Shown: positions 10,702 to 18,921, counted from the first letter of the stretch. The stretch is DNA of 64,000 bases from Erythrobacter sp. YJ-T3-07 (GCF_015999305.1 NZ_JAEAGP010000001.1:930001-994000); one strand, 5' to 3'. Notes: generated from the sequence alone by a model not told the origin. Made by a program: numbers and translations.

Positions 10702-10950
10702 CGGATCACCTCCTTTCGCGCTTGTAAGCCAAGACCCGCACCGTATCACCGGGGGCCGAGAAGCGACGTGGGCCGTCGCCCTCAAGCACATATTTGAGTC
10801 ATGCGATTCGCCAGCACAAGCCTTGTAAATATGTTTTTCCCCGTCATACTTGTGCGCTCGCGAAATGAACGGCGACGCGGCGCAAACCGCGCCCGCCGGG
10901 CGGGTTTTGCGCGTCCCTAAAATGACGGTTTTTGAGGTCTTCCGCGCCGC

Positions 10951-11481
10951 TCAGCGGCAATCCTCGACCACCCGCGTCACCTCCGCCCATGCGGGTACGT
11001 AGAGGCCGGGCGCGCCGGTCACTTCAACGGCAAAGCGGCCGCGCGTGATCGCCATCGCGTCGAGCAGCGGATCGTTCGGCGCCAGCCGGGCGATCAGCGC
11101 GCCGTTGACTGGCGTGCCGGTGAGGATGCGCTGGGTGGTCTCGGTTCGGATCATCATCTCTGGCCCCGGCTCCTGCGGGCGGATCAGCAGGATGTTGCGC
11201 TGATTGTCGCAGGCAATCGCGAAGCGGGTGGTTCCGCGATCGGAAAACTGGGCCAGCGTCCCGCCATATCCCGTACCATAGCTCCAGTCGCCCGGCGTCT
11301 GCGGGCGGTCGATCCAGTTCTGCGCCGGCGGCGGGCCGGGCTGCGGTGTGGGTGCCGGGGGTGGCGGCGGAGCGGGTGCGGGTGCGGGTGGCGGGGGCTC
11401 GGGCGTCTGGCAGCAGGTCACCGCCAGCAGCGAGAGGGCCAGGGCGATACGGGCGGGGGAAAAGACGCGGGGTTTGCTCAT
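10951..11481 (-). CDS. Exported protein with proline-rich linker
   Basis: A 176-residue protein. A hydrophobic signal segment (residues about 10-22) ends in VTCC, which could be an atypical lipobox with Cys23 or Cys24 as acceptor. It is followed by a Pro/Ala-rich linker (residues about 27-53) of the kind that spans the cell wall or tethers a domain. The C-terminal ~120 residues form a small domain with the features WSYGTGYGGTLAQFSD and CDNQRNILLIRP, with a final cysteine (VVEDCR) that could pair with it. I recognise the general type from sphingomonad genomes but know no function. It is divergent from tlyA, with 53 bases between start codons. Confidence 0.72.
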   Translation of the reverse strand: MSKPRVFSPARIALALSLLAVTCCQTPEPPPPAPAPAPPPPPAPTPQPGPPPAQNWIDRPQTPGDWSYGTGYGGTLAQFSDRGTTRFAIACDNQRNILLIRPQEPGPEMMIRTETTQRILTGTPVNGALIARLAPNDPLLDAMAITRGRFAVEVTGAPGLYVPAWAEVTRVVEDCR

Positions 11482-11534
11482 GCCCCTGATAATGCGCTTG
11501 GACGCCGGACGGGTCCATGATTATCACGCCCGCC

Positions 11535-12272
11535 ATGGCGAAGAAGATGCGTGTCGATCAGCTGCTGGTGTCCCGTGGCCTCGCGGAGAGCCGCGCGCGG
11601 GCTCAGGCGCTGGTGATGGCGGGCGTGGTGTTTGCAGGCGAGACCAAGATCGCCAAGCCCGGCCAGCCGCTCGCCGAAGATGCCGAGCTGGAGGTGCGCG
11701 GGCGCGATCATCCCTGGGTCAGCCGGGGCGGGATGAAACTGGCCCATGCGCTCGATGCATTCGATCTCGATCCCACGGCTGCGGTCGCGATGGATATCGG
11801 CAGCTCGACCGGCGGCTTTACCGACGTGCTGCTGCAACGCGGCGCGGCGCGCGTTTTCGCGGTCGACAGCGGGACCAACCAGCTCGCGTGGAAGCTGCGG
11901 CAGGACGAGCGCGTGACCGTGCTCGAACAGACCAGCGCGCGCATCCTCACTCCCGAACAGATCGATGCCCTCTGCAACTGGGTGGTGTGCGATGCCAGCT
12001 TCATCGGCATGGCCAAGGTGCTCGAACGCCCGCTGGAACTCGCCGCGTCGCAATGCCGGCTCGTCTCCCTCATCAAACCGCAATTCGAGGTCGGGCGCGA
12101 GGAAGTCGGCAAGGGCGGTGTGGTGCGCGACCCGGCGCTGCATGCGCGGGTGTGCAACGAGGCGCGCGCGTGGCTCGAATCGAGCGGCTGGCAGGTGCAG
12201 GGAATTGTCGAAAGCCCGATCACCGGGCCCAAGGGCAATGTCGAATTCCTGATCAGTGCCAAGCGCGGTTAA
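11535..12272 (+). CDS. tlyA: TlyA-family rRNA 2'-O-methyltransferase
   Basis: About 245 residues. An S4 RNA-binding domain (RVDQLLVSRGLAESRARAQALVM) is followed by a Rossmann-fold methyltransferase of the FtsJ/RrmJ type with the SAM-binding motif MDIGSSTGGFTDVLL and the downstream VDSGTNQL. TlyA proteins 2'-O-methylate cytidines in 16S and/or 23S rRNA; some are labelled haemolysin A for historical reasons. Start sites at 11517, 11535 and 11547 are all in frame; 11535 (MAKKMRVDQLL) fits the family best but none has a clear ribosome binding site. Single gene, divergent from the proline-rich exported protein. Confidence 0.88.
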   Translation: MAKKMRVDQLLVSRGLAESRARAQALVMAGVVFAGETKIAKPGQPLAEDAELEVRGRDHPWVSRGGMKLAHALDAFDLDPTAAVAMDIGSSTGGFTDVLLQRGAARVFAVDSGTNQLAWKLRQDERVTVLEQTSARILTPEQIDALCNWVVCDASFIGMAKVLERPLELAASQCRLVSLIKPQFEVGREEVGKGGVVRDPALHARVCNEARAWLESSGWQVQGIVESPITGPKGNVEFLISAKRG

Positions 12273-12380
12273 TGGTAAACGCGGCCCGCGTGCCAATTCG
12301 GTATAATGTCTGCAACTTGCTTGTTGTTAAGGTATACGCCCGGCAAGGCGAATCGTAGATATTCCCCGTTTGGAGGTTTG

Positions 12381-12935
12381 ATGACCACGCTGGCCTCACG
12401 CGCGCAGCTGCGCGCTAGCTTTATCCGCTGGGCGCTGTTCTGCGTCCCTGCCATTGTTTTGCTTGGCTTCCTTTCGGACCAGCTGGCCGGAACGGGGGAG
12501 GGCGATCCGTGGTTCGCCGCGCTGGCCAAGCCCGATTTCTATCCCGACGCATCGCTGTTCCCGATCGTGTGGGGCATCCTCTACGTGATGATGGGCCTTG
12601 CCTTTGCGCTGGTCTGCTCCGCCTGGGGCGCCAAGGGCCGGGGCATCGCGATCGCCGCCTTCGTCGTGCAATTCGCGCTCAACCTCGCATGGACCCCGCT
12701 GTTCTTCGGCCAGCACGAGATCACCTATGCGCTGATCGTGATCGTCGGGATGGCGGTGATGATCCTGATCACGATGATCCTGTTCCTGCGGGTGCGGAAG
12801 ATCGCGGCGTTGCTGCTGGTGCCCTATCTCGCCTGGGTCTGCTTCGCGGCGTATCTCAATTACGAGATACTCGAGCTCAATCCGCAGGCCGACGGAGCCG
12901 ACACGACCGGCGCGATCCAGCGGATCGATCTTTAA
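12381..12935 (+). CDS. tspO: TspO/MBR family membrane protein
   Basis: A 184-residue protein with five transmembrane segments and the Trp/aromatic-rich features of TspO: PDFYPDASLFPIVWGILY, the NLAWTPLFF segment and the C-terminal PYLAWVCFAAYLNYEIL. TspO proteins bind porphyrins and related ligands in the outer membrane of alphaproteobacteria, where they modulate photopigment and stress responses. The ATG at 12381 has a strong GGAGG eight bases upstream; an in-frame upstream ATG at 12306 was rejected for lack of one. A consensus -10 box TATAAT lies at 12302-12307 with no good -35, so a promoter there is possible but not secure. Confidence 0.88.
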   Translation: MTTLASRAQLRASFIRWALFCVPAIVLLGFLSDQLAGTGEGDPWFAALAKPDFYPDASLFPIVWGILYVMMGLAFALVCSAWGAKGRGIAIAAFVVQFALNLAWTPLFFGQHEITYALIVIVGMAVMILITMILFLRVRKIAALLLVPYLAWVCFAAYLNYEILELNPQADGADTTGAIQRIDL

Positions 12936-12990
12936 CGGGGGAGCGCGCGGGGCTCTGGACAAACCGGAGCCCACGCGCCATCTCTCGCCC

Positions 12991-13236
12991 ATGCAGAGCC
13001 AGAACCCCATGATCGCCGATTTCGTGAAGCTGGTGAATGGTGCCGCGGGCACCTTTGCCGGGATGACCCGCGAGGCGCAGCAGAGCGCGCGCGAGCGGAT
13101 CAAGGAAACGGTCGGCGGGCTCGACTTCGTCAGCCGCGAAGAGTTCGAGGCGGTCAAGGCGATGGCCGCCAAGGCGCGCGAAGAGAACGAGGCGCTGGCA
13201 AAGCGGCTCGATGCGCTGGAAGGCAAGGGCAAATAA
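12991..13236 (+). CDS. ubiK: UbiK family accessory factor (BMFP domain)
   Basis: An 81-residue helical protein. N-terminal MIADFVKLVNGAAGTFAGM is an amphipathic helix; residues about 28-78 form a coiled coil with heptad-like Leu/Ala (FVSREEFEAVKAMAAKAR and onwards), the BMFP architecture of YqiC/UbiK. UbiK helps the aerobic ubiquinone biosynthesis complex, binding UbiJ and membranes; in alphaproteobacteria the exact role is less tested. It follows tspO by 55 bases on the same strand. Confidence 0.85.
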   Translation: MQSQNPMIADFVKLVNGAAGTFAGMTREAQQSARERIKETVGGLDFVSREEFEAVKAMAAKAREENEALAKRLDALEGKGK

Positions 13237-13349
13237 TTCCGCCTGCTGGCGGTAAATCACCGCTTTTGCATCGAAATTTATGAAATGATGGATCGGGTGC
13301 GCCCGGCCTTTGCGTGCGTTCTCTTGCTGCAAGAGAGGTCTAGCGTGCC

Positions 13350-13586
13350 ATGTTCACACAACTCGATCCCCCGATCCCGCTCCATGTTCTGGGCAAGGGA
13401 GACGGCTATGCGCTGGGCGTCATCGACTACGGGCAGGAACACAACCTGCTGTGGGTGACCGCGATCGACGCCACCGGAGAGATCTGGTGCGCGCCCAATC
13501 CGGAGGTGCGGATGCAGGCCAACTGGTCGCTGGCCCGCCCGCGCTCGATGGCGGTCAAGGCGTCGAAGGAGGCGATGGCGGGGTAG
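13350..13586 (+). CDS. Conserved hypothetical protein, 78 residues
   Basis: A small soluble protein starting MFTQLDPPIPLHVLGKGDGYA and containing HNLLWVTAIDATGEIWCAPNPEVR, with a ribosome binding site (AGAGAGG) upstream. No signal peptide or membrane segment. The pattern resembles a short uncharacterised family common in sphingomonads that I cannot name with certainty. It lies between ubiK and recO on the same strand. Confidence 0.6.
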   Translation: MFTQLDPPIPLHVLGKGDGYALGVIDYGQEHNLLWVTAIDATGEIWCAPNPEVRMQANWSLARPRSMAVKASKEAMAG

Positions 13587-13712
13587 ATCGCCTTCGTTGC
13601 CTGTCGTTCGGCACAATCTCGCCAAACCGGCAGCGACCCGCTAGTCCGCACCGATGCTCGGCGCTCGCTCCATCCAACCACGAATCCGCCGCAGCAGGGA
13701 CGCCGCTAATCC

Positions 13713-14309
13713 ATGCAACTAAAGGCCCCCGCGATCGTTCTCGCCGCGCGCCCGCACGGCGAGAATGCGGTCATCGCGCGCATGCTGACGCACGAGGCGG
13801 GGTTGGTCGCGGCCTATGTCGCGGGCGGGCAGGGGCGGCGGCTGCGGCCCGTCGTGATCCCCGGCAATAGCGTGGAGGCGGATATCCGCGCACGCTCGGC
13901 CAACCAGCTGCCTTTTGGCAAGGTCGAGCTGGTGACCAGTCGCGCGCCGTGGCTGAACGAGCCGCTGCCCGCCGCCGCGATCCTCTGGGTCACCGCGCTG
14001 ACCGCCTCGACCCTGCCCGAGCGCAATCCCTATCCCAGTCTCTACGACGCACTGGGCGGATTGCTCGATGCGATCTGCCATGCGCCCTCCGCACGCGGCT
14101 GGGCGCCCGCGCTGCTCTCCTACGAGGTGCTGCTGCTGCGCGAGCTCGGCTATGGCGGGATGAAGCCCGAGGCGGGCGATCTGCCGCAAACGCTCGCCGC
14201 GCTGGGTGCGCTCGGCCCCGCGCTCGAGCGCTACCTGCTTGCCGAGCGGCATGGCGATGCTATGGCCGCGCGCGGTCGGCTGCTGGAGCGGCTGGCGCGG
14301 ATCGCCTGA
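13713..14309 (+). CDS. recO: DNA repair protein RecO
   Basis: A 198-residue protein with the N-terminal OB-fold start LKAPAIVLAARPHGENAVIARMLT and the downstream helical domain (YEVLLLRELGYGG), the family's most conserved part. RecO loads RecA onto SSB-coated single strands with RecR in the RecF pathway. It is shorter than enterobacterial RecO and lacks the cysteine zinc motif found in many bacteria, as is usual for alphaproteobacterial versions. An AGGGA ribosome binding site precedes ATG 13713. The next gene starts 30 bases downstream. Confidence 0.9.
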   Translation: MQLKAPAIVLAARPHGENAVIARMLTHEAGLVAAYVAGGQGRRLRPVVIPGNSVEADIRARSANQLPFGKVELVTSRAPWLNEPLPAAAILWVTALTASTLPERNPYPSLYDALGGLLDAICHAPSARGWAPALLSYEVLLLRELGYGGMKPEAGDLPQTLAALGALGPALERYLLAERHGDAMAARGRLLERLARIA

Positions 14310-14338
14310 CTTTTCGGCCATTGGGGGCTCACACCTGA

Positions 14339-15427
14339 GTGCTTGAGATCGCGGTCATCCTGCCCACGCTCAACGAGCGCGAGAATATCGCCCCGCTGAT
14401 CGAAAGGCTCAACGCCGAGCTGGCGGAGCTGCGCTGGGAAGCGATCTTCGTCGACGACGACAGCACCGACGGCACAGCCGATGCGCTGCGCGAGATCGCC
14501 CGGAGCGATCCTCGCGTGCGCGTAATCCAGCGGATCGGGCGGCGCGGACTCGCCTCGGCGGTGATCGAGGGTGCGTGCGCTACCGCCGCGCCCGTGGTCG
14601 CGGTGATGGATGCCGACCTGCAGCACGACCCCGCGCTGATCCCGGACATGCTCGAACACCTGCGTAGCGGCGCGGCGGACCTGGTGGTCGCCTCCCGCTT
14701 TGCCGAAGGGGCGAGCGCGGATGGTCTGCCCAGCGCGCGGCGCGAACGCGGATCGCGGCTGGCCAACCGGCTCGCGCGGATGCTGACCGGGGTCGAACTG
14801 AGCGATCCGATGAGCGGATTCTTCGCGATGGAGACCGCGCGGCTGCGCGCGCTTGCCCCGCGCCTGTCGGGGATCGGGTTCAAGGTGCTGCTCGACATCC
14901 TGTCCGCCTCGCCCGAGCGGCTGCGGGTGGCCGAGGTGCCGATGCATTTCGCCGCGCGGCAAGCGGGGGAGAGCAAGCTCGACCGGGCGGTCGCGTTCGA
15001 ATTTCTGGTCGGCCTGTACGAGCGGCATCTGGGCCGGATCGTGCCCACGCGTTTCGCGCTGTTCGGCACGGTCGGCGGGGCGGGCGTCCTGGTCCACCTG
15101 AGCGTGCTGACGCTCGCCTACCGGATGGTGGGCAGCGGCTTCACCGCCGCGCAGGCTCTGGCGACCTTTGCCGCGATGAGCTTCAATTTCTGGCTCAACA
15201 ACTGGCTCACCTACCGCGACCAGCGCCTGCGCAGCGTGCCCGCCGTGCTGCGCGGCTGGGTGGTGTTCTGCGTGGCCTGTTCGGTCGGCGCGCTGGCCAA
15301 TGTCGCGCTGGCCAGCCTGCTGCAGGCGCGGGGCACCTACTGGCTGCTCGCCGCGCTGGCGGGGATCGTGGTCGGCGCGGTTTGGAATTATGCTCTGTCG
15401 AACCGGTTTGTTTGGGGGAGAGTATGA
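14339..15427 (+). CDS. Polyprenol-phosphate glycosyltransferase fused to GtrA domain
   Basis: A 362-residue fusion. Residues 1-225 are a family 2 glycosyltransferase of the dolichol-phosphate mannose synthase type, with LPTLNERENI, FVDDDSTDGT and the metal-binding VMDADLQHDP. Residues about 232-360 form a GtrA-like domain of four membrane helices. Such proteins move a sugar from a nucleotide donor to undecaprenyl phosphate at the inner face of the membrane, and the GtrA part may help flip the product. The GTG at 14339 is the start. The PMT-type enzyme converging from 16928 could use the lipid-linked sugar, with the 62-residue membrane protein between them. Confidence 0.9.
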   Translation: MLEIAVILPTLNERENIAPLIERLNAELAELRWEAIFVDDDSTDGTADALREIARSDPRVRVIQRIGRRGLASAVIEGACATAAPVVAVMDADLQHDPALIPDMLEHLRSGAADLVVASRFAEGASADGLPSARRERGSRLANRLARMLTGVELSDPMSGFFAMETARLRALAPRLSGIGFKVLLDILSASPERLRVAEVPMHFAARQAGESKLDRAVAFEFLVGLYERHLGRIVPTRFALFGTVGGAGVLVHLSVLTLAYRMVGSGFTAAQALATFAAMSFNFWLNNWLTYRDQRLRSVPAVLRGWVVFCVACSVGALANVALASLLQARGTYWLLAALAGIVVGAVWNYALSNRFVWGRV

Positions 15428-15433
15428 GGTAGA

Positions 15434-15622
15434 TTGCTGTTTGTGAAAGCAGTCTATGCCTCTCTTGCCGGTCTGCTGATCGGCATTCTCGGAATGCTCA
15501 TTTTCCGCATGTCGGATGCCGGACTTGTCTTCGGAATCGTCTTCATCGCCTCGATGCTGACGCTCTGGATTGCTTCGGTGGTCGTGGCGGTGCGCAAACT
15601 GGTGAACTACACGCCGGACTAA
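15434..15622 (+). CDS. Small two-helix membrane protein
   Basis: About 62 residues from TTG 15434 (or 59 from GTG 15443), with two hydrophobic helices (roughly residues 7-25 and 31-52) and a charged C-terminus (RKLVNYTPD). It starts only 6 bases after the GT2-GtrA gene and so is probably cotranscribed and translationally coupled. No family recognised; it may be an accessory of the glycosyltransferase. The start codon is uncertain. Confidence 0.5.
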   Translation: MLFVKAVYASLAGLLIGILGMLIFRMSDAGLVFGIVFIASMLTLWIASVVVAVRKLVNYTPD

Positions 15623-15632
15623 CCGCTCCGCG

Positions 15633-16928
15633 CTATCTCCACCCGTCCAGCCACATCCATTGGTTGAACGCCTGCTCGCCCGACAGCTCGGCCGCGCCCA
15701 GGATCGGGTAGAAATAGACGAACACGCCCACGCTGCCCGCCAGCACCGCCCAGTAGGCCCAGCCGAAGCCCGTCGCGCGCAGGCGTGCGAGCAGCAGCGC
15801 AAGGCAGGCGAGCAGGAAGCAGCTGGGCAGGAAATAGTGGTAGTAGAACTGGATCGGCTTGGCCGTGACGATCCAGAAGCCGATGCTCGCCGCATAGAGC
15901 GTCACCGCAAAGCCCGCGTCGGCCCGGCGATGGAACAGTGCGGCGAAGGCGCACCACGCGACCCCGATCAGCCCGAGCAACATGGTCAGCGGATTGCCGA
16001 TCAGCATCACCCCGCGCTGCGCGCCGTCGGTATCCTCGTACAGGTACCAGATCGCGCGGGTGTTCAGCACCCACTGGCCCCAAGTCGACTGGTAGGGATG
16101 CGCTTCCTTCACGCTCTCCTGCAATTCCAGCATGTGCAGATGCGCGCCGAGCAGGTCCATCCCTGCGAAGGGCCCGTTCTCCACCTGGAAGGCGGGCCAG
16201 AAGGTCGCCGAATACACCGCCAGCGGCAGCACGCCGAGCCACAGCGCCGCCTCGACCAGCGAGACGCCGCGCACCGGGCTCGCGTCCCCGTCGGCGAAAC
16301 GCTTGCGTGAGGTGCCTGCGTGGATCCGCATCACGAGGAAGAACAGGCCCAGCAGCGGGGCGAGCGGCACCGCGTTCCACTTGGCTGCCATCGACAGGCC
16401 CAGCGCGATCCCGCTCGCGATCAGGTCCAGCCGCGCGCGGGTTTCGCGGCGCTGGCGGCACGCGCTCGCGAACAGCCACAGCGCGGTGAGGAAGAACGCC
16501 GCCATGAAGATGTCGAGCATCGCGATCTGCGCGTGGACGAACAGCAGGAAGCCGGTCGCCAGCAGCACGCCATAGGCCAGCGTCGCATCGCGGCTGTGGC
16601 TCGCGTGCCACAGCGCGCGCATCCCGGCGAACAGAGCGAGCGTGCCGGCTAGCGCGGAGAAGATGCGCCAGCCCCACGGGTTGTCGCCCAGCAGCCAGAT
16701 CCCGGCGGCGATGATCTCCTTGCCCAGCGGCGGATGCTCGGGGTTGCGATAGTCGAACCCGGTCAGCAGCTCGCGCGCGGCGGGAAGGTAATGGATTTCA
16801 TCGAAGTAGGGCCCGCTGGGCAGCCACAGTCGCCACAGGCATAGCAGCGCAAAGCCCAGCGTCAGGCCGAGACAGGCCAGCAAGGGATCGTCGCTTGCGG
16901 GAACGCGGGTCGCGTGCGCTCGGGTCAT
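15633..16928 (-). CDS. Phospholipid carrier-dependent glycosyltransferase (PMT family)
   Basis: A 431-residue polytopic membrane protein of the protein O-mannosyltransferase/ArnT superfamily. The first periplasmic loop carries the catalytic acidic motif as PYFDEIHYLPAARELL, with HPPLGKEI shortly after, and about ten membrane helices follow, ending in FNQWMWLDGWR. Enzymes of this GT39-like group transfer a sugar from a polyprenyl-phosphate donor to a protein or lipid on the periplasmic side. The ATG at 16928 was preferred over the longer TTG-initiated reading. It converges on the GT2-GtrA gene, which could supply its donor; the acceptor is unknown. Confidence 0.85.
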   Translation of the reverse strand: MTRAHATRVPASDDPLLACLGLTLGFALLCLWRLWLPSGPYFDEIHYLPAARELLTGFDYRNPEHPPLGKEIIAAGIWLLGDNPWGWRIFSALAGTLALFAGMRALWHASHSRDATLAYGVLLATGFLLFVHAQIAMLDIFMAAFFLTALWLFASACRQRRETRARLDLIASGIALGLSMAAKWNAVPLAPLLGLFFLVMRIHAGTSRKRFADGDASPVRGVSLVEAALWLGVLPLAVYSATFWPAFQVENGPFAGMDLLGAHLHMLELQESVKEAHPYQSTWGQWVLNTRAIWYLYEDTDGAQRGVMLIGNPLTMLLGLIGVAWCAFAALFHRRADAGFAVTLYAASIGFWIVTAKPIQFYYHYFLPSCFLLACLALLLARLRATGFGWAYWAVLAGSVGVFVYFYPILGAAELSGEQAFNQWMWLDGWR

Positions 16929-17083
16929 TGCGGGCCAAGCGATACGGTCGACGAGGCATGCGGACAAGCGGTCCGATCATCATCGCGGTGCCCGCGTTGC
17001 CGATTGGCCACGCAGTGTGGCTTGGCCGCCGACAAGCAATTTCCTTTTGCCCGCACGCGTGCACGGGCCTAGCCGGTGGCCCC

Positions 17084-18289
17084 ATGAAGAAGACTACCGG
17101 AATGGATCGCTCCGTCACTGGCAAGTGGCGCCCCGCAACGCAGGCCGTGCGCGGCGGCACCTGGCGATCCGAGCATGGTGAGACGAGCGAGGCACTGTTC
17201 CTCACCTCGGGCTATACCTACGACAATGCGGCCGAGGTCGCCGCACGCTTCGCGGGCGAGGCCGAGGGGATGACCTATTCGCGCCTCCAGAACCCGACCG
17301 TGGCGATGCTGGAAGAACGCATCGCGCTGATGGAGGGGGCAGAGGCGTGCCGCGTGCAGGCGAGCGGAATGGCGGCGATGACCGCCGCGCTGCTGTGCCA
17401 GCTTTCCGCCGGCGACCACTGCGTCGCCGCGCGCGCCGCGTTCGGTTCGTGCCGCTGGCTGGTCGACCACCTGCTCCCGCGCTTCGGGATCGAGACGACG
17501 GTCATCGACAGCGCGGACAACGACGCGTGGGAAGCGGCGATCCGGCCCAACACCAAGGTGTTCTTCTTCGAAACGCCGGCCAACCCGACGCTCGACGTGG
17601 TCGATCTGGAGCATGTCTGCGGCGTCGCGAAGGCGCACGGGATCACCACCGTGGTCGACAATGCCTTCGCCTCGCCCGCGCTCCAGCGGCCGATGGAATT
17701 CGGCGCGGATGTGGTGGCGTATTCCGCGACCAAGCTGATGGACGGGCAGGGCCGCGTGCTCGCAGGCGCGGTCTGCGGCACGAAGCAATGGATCGACGAG
17801 GTGCTGCTGCCGTTCCAGCGCAACACCGGGCCCAACCTCTCTCCGTTCAATGCGTGGGTGGTGATGAAGGGGCTCGAAACGCTCGACCTGCGCGCGCACC
17901 GGCAGAGCCAGAACGCCGTTGCGCTGGGCGCATTCATGGAACCGCGCGTGCCGCGCATCCTGCACCCCGGGCTGGAAAGCCACCCGCGCCATGCGCTCGC
18001 CCTCAAGCAAATGCGCGCCACCGGGCCGATCTTCGCCTTCGACCTCGGCAGCCGCGAGAAGGCGCACGCCTTTCTCGACGCGCTGGAACTGGTCGATCTG
18101 TCCAACAACATCGGCGACTCGCGCAGCCTCGCGTGCCACCCGGCCAGCACCACTCATGCGGGCCTGAGCGAGGAAGCCCGCGCCGAGATGGGCGTGACCG
18201 AGGGGCTGGTGCGGATCAATGTCGGGCTGGAGGACATCGAGGACCTGCGCGAGGATATCGACCGGGCGCTGGGCGCGGCGGGGTTCTAG
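17084..18289 (+). CDS. metZ: O-succinylhomoserine sulfhydrylase
   Basis: A 401-residue PLP enzyme of the Cys/Met metabolism family, converting O-succinylhomoserine and sulfide to homocysteine in methionine synthesis. The Schiff-base lysine is Lys217 in VAYSATKLMDGQGRV; other marks are YSRLQNPTVAMLEERI and the FFETPANPTLD segment. The DGQGRVLAG stretch following the lysine favours MetZ over cystathionine gamma-synthase. ATG 17084 was chosen; the in-frame sequence before it is not family-like. The gene is divergent from the PMT gene. No SAM-II or other SAM riboswitch was recognised in the 155-base gap before it. A repeat doublet follows the stop codon. Confidence 0.93.
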   Translation: MKKTTGMDRSVTGKWRPATQAVRGGTWRSEHGETSEALFLTSGYTYDNAAEVAARFAGEAEGMTYSRLQNPTVAMLEERIALMEGAEACRVQASGMAAMTAALLCQLSAGDHCVAARAAFGSCRWLVDHLLPRFGIETTVIDSADNDAWEAAIRPNTKVFFFETPANPTLDVVDLEHVCGVAKAHGITTVVDNAFASPALQRPMEFGADVVAYSATKLMDGQGRVLAGAVCGTKQWIDEVLLPFQRNTGPNLSPFNAWVVMKGLETLDLRAHRQSQNAVALGAFMEPRVPRILHPGLESHPRHALALKQMRATGPIFAFDLGSREKAHAFLDALELVDLSNNIGDSRSLACHPASTTHAGLSEEARAEMGVTEGLVRINVGLEDIEDLREDIDRALGAAGF

Positions 18290-18305
18290 GCGCGTGTCCA
18301 AGAAA

Positions 18306-18396
18306 GCACCGACCCCGGGTCAAGCCCGGGGTGACGTTGAGCAATAGGGAGTTGCATTACCTAAGCGTCGCCCCGGGCTTGACCCGGGGCTGGTGC
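18306..18396. repeat. Inverted doublet of a palindromic repeat (copy A)
   Basis: Two copies of the unit GCACCGACCCCGGG..AAGCCCGGGGTGAC, head to head: one at 18306-18335 and its reverse complement at about 18368-18396, with a spacer of about 30 bases. Each unit is itself palindromic (CCCCGGGTCAAGCCCGGGG). It starts 16 bases after metZ and ends 17 bases before the GIY-YIG start. The same arrangement in the same orientation recurs after that gene. Confidence 0.85.
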
Positions 18397-18413
18397 TGTC
18401 TTCTTCTCCGCCG

Positions 18414-18713
18414 ATGGATCGGGAAGGGCGCGGCGGCTGGGTCTACATCATGGCGGACCGTTATCGTGGTGCGCTGTATGTCGGCGTGACCAGTCATCTT
18501 GCAGCGCGCATCGCTCGGCATCGAGACGGCACCGGATCAGACTATTGCGCCCAGCGTGGGCTCCATCGCCTCGTTTGGGCGGAGTGTACGAAACCCATCG
18601 ACCTCTGCATCGCACACGAGAAGCGCCTCAAGCGCTGGCATCGTGCGTGGAAGATCGAACTGGTCGAGAAGAGCAATCCCGATTGGGACGACCTGTACGA
18701 GATGTTGATCTGA
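18414..18713 (+). CDS. GIY-YIG nuclease superfamily protein
   Basis: A 99-residue single-domain protein of the UvrC/intron-type GIY-YIG fold. The motif halves read VYI (residues 10-12) and YVG (22-24), the catalytic arginine is Arg32 in HLAARIARHR and the metal-binding glutamate is Glu69 in AHEKRLKRW. Such stand-alone proteins (URI/YhbQ-like) are predicted endonucleases whose substrates are mostly unknown. The gene fits almost exactly between two inverted doublets of the same palindromic repeat, 17 bases after one and 5 bases before the other, which suggests it moved or is maintained together with them. A longer reading from GTG 18393 would start inside the repeat. Confidence 0.88.
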   Translation: MDREGRGGWVYIMADRYRGALYVGVTSHLAARIARHRDGTGSDYCAQRGLHRLVWAECTKPIDLCIAHEKRLKRWHRAWKIELVEKSNPDWDDLYEMLI

Positions 18714-18718
18714 AAGAA

Positions 18719-18810
18719 GCACCGACCCCGGATCAAGTCCGGGGTGACGAGAAGGGGAAGGAGTTGGTTCCCCCCCTACGTCGGCCCGGGCTTGACCCGG
18801 GCCTGGTTCT
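18719..18810. repeat. Inverted doublet of a palindromic repeat (copy B)
   Basis: The second doublet: unit GCACCGACCCCGGATCAAGTCC.. at 18719-18749 and an inverted unit at about 18781-18810, with a spacer of about 30 bases that shares GGAGTTG with the spacer of copy A. Both doublets have the same left-right orientation, so they are direct repeats of the whole 90-base element flanking the GIY-YIG gene. Confidence 0.85.
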
Positions 18811-18921
18811 TTCCCTGTCTTCCCTCTCCCTCCTCCCGCCCGATCCTCTCGGTACATCCCGGAACACCCCCGCCCCCTGACGTTCTTTCCTGTGAACGCA
18901 GAAAAACAGGAGACGACACAC

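Noticed and set aside
10703..10717. Fragment of a 16S rRNA gene (GGATCACCTCCTTTC on the + strand)
   Set aside because: The 15-base match to the 16S 3' end is isolated, with no upstream 16S-like sequence. It reads better on the - strand as an extended Shine-Dalgarno sequence directly before an ATG.
16929..17083. Possible SAM-II riboswitch before metZ
   Set aside because: The gap is long enough, but I could not find the H-type pseudoknot pattern; no claim made.
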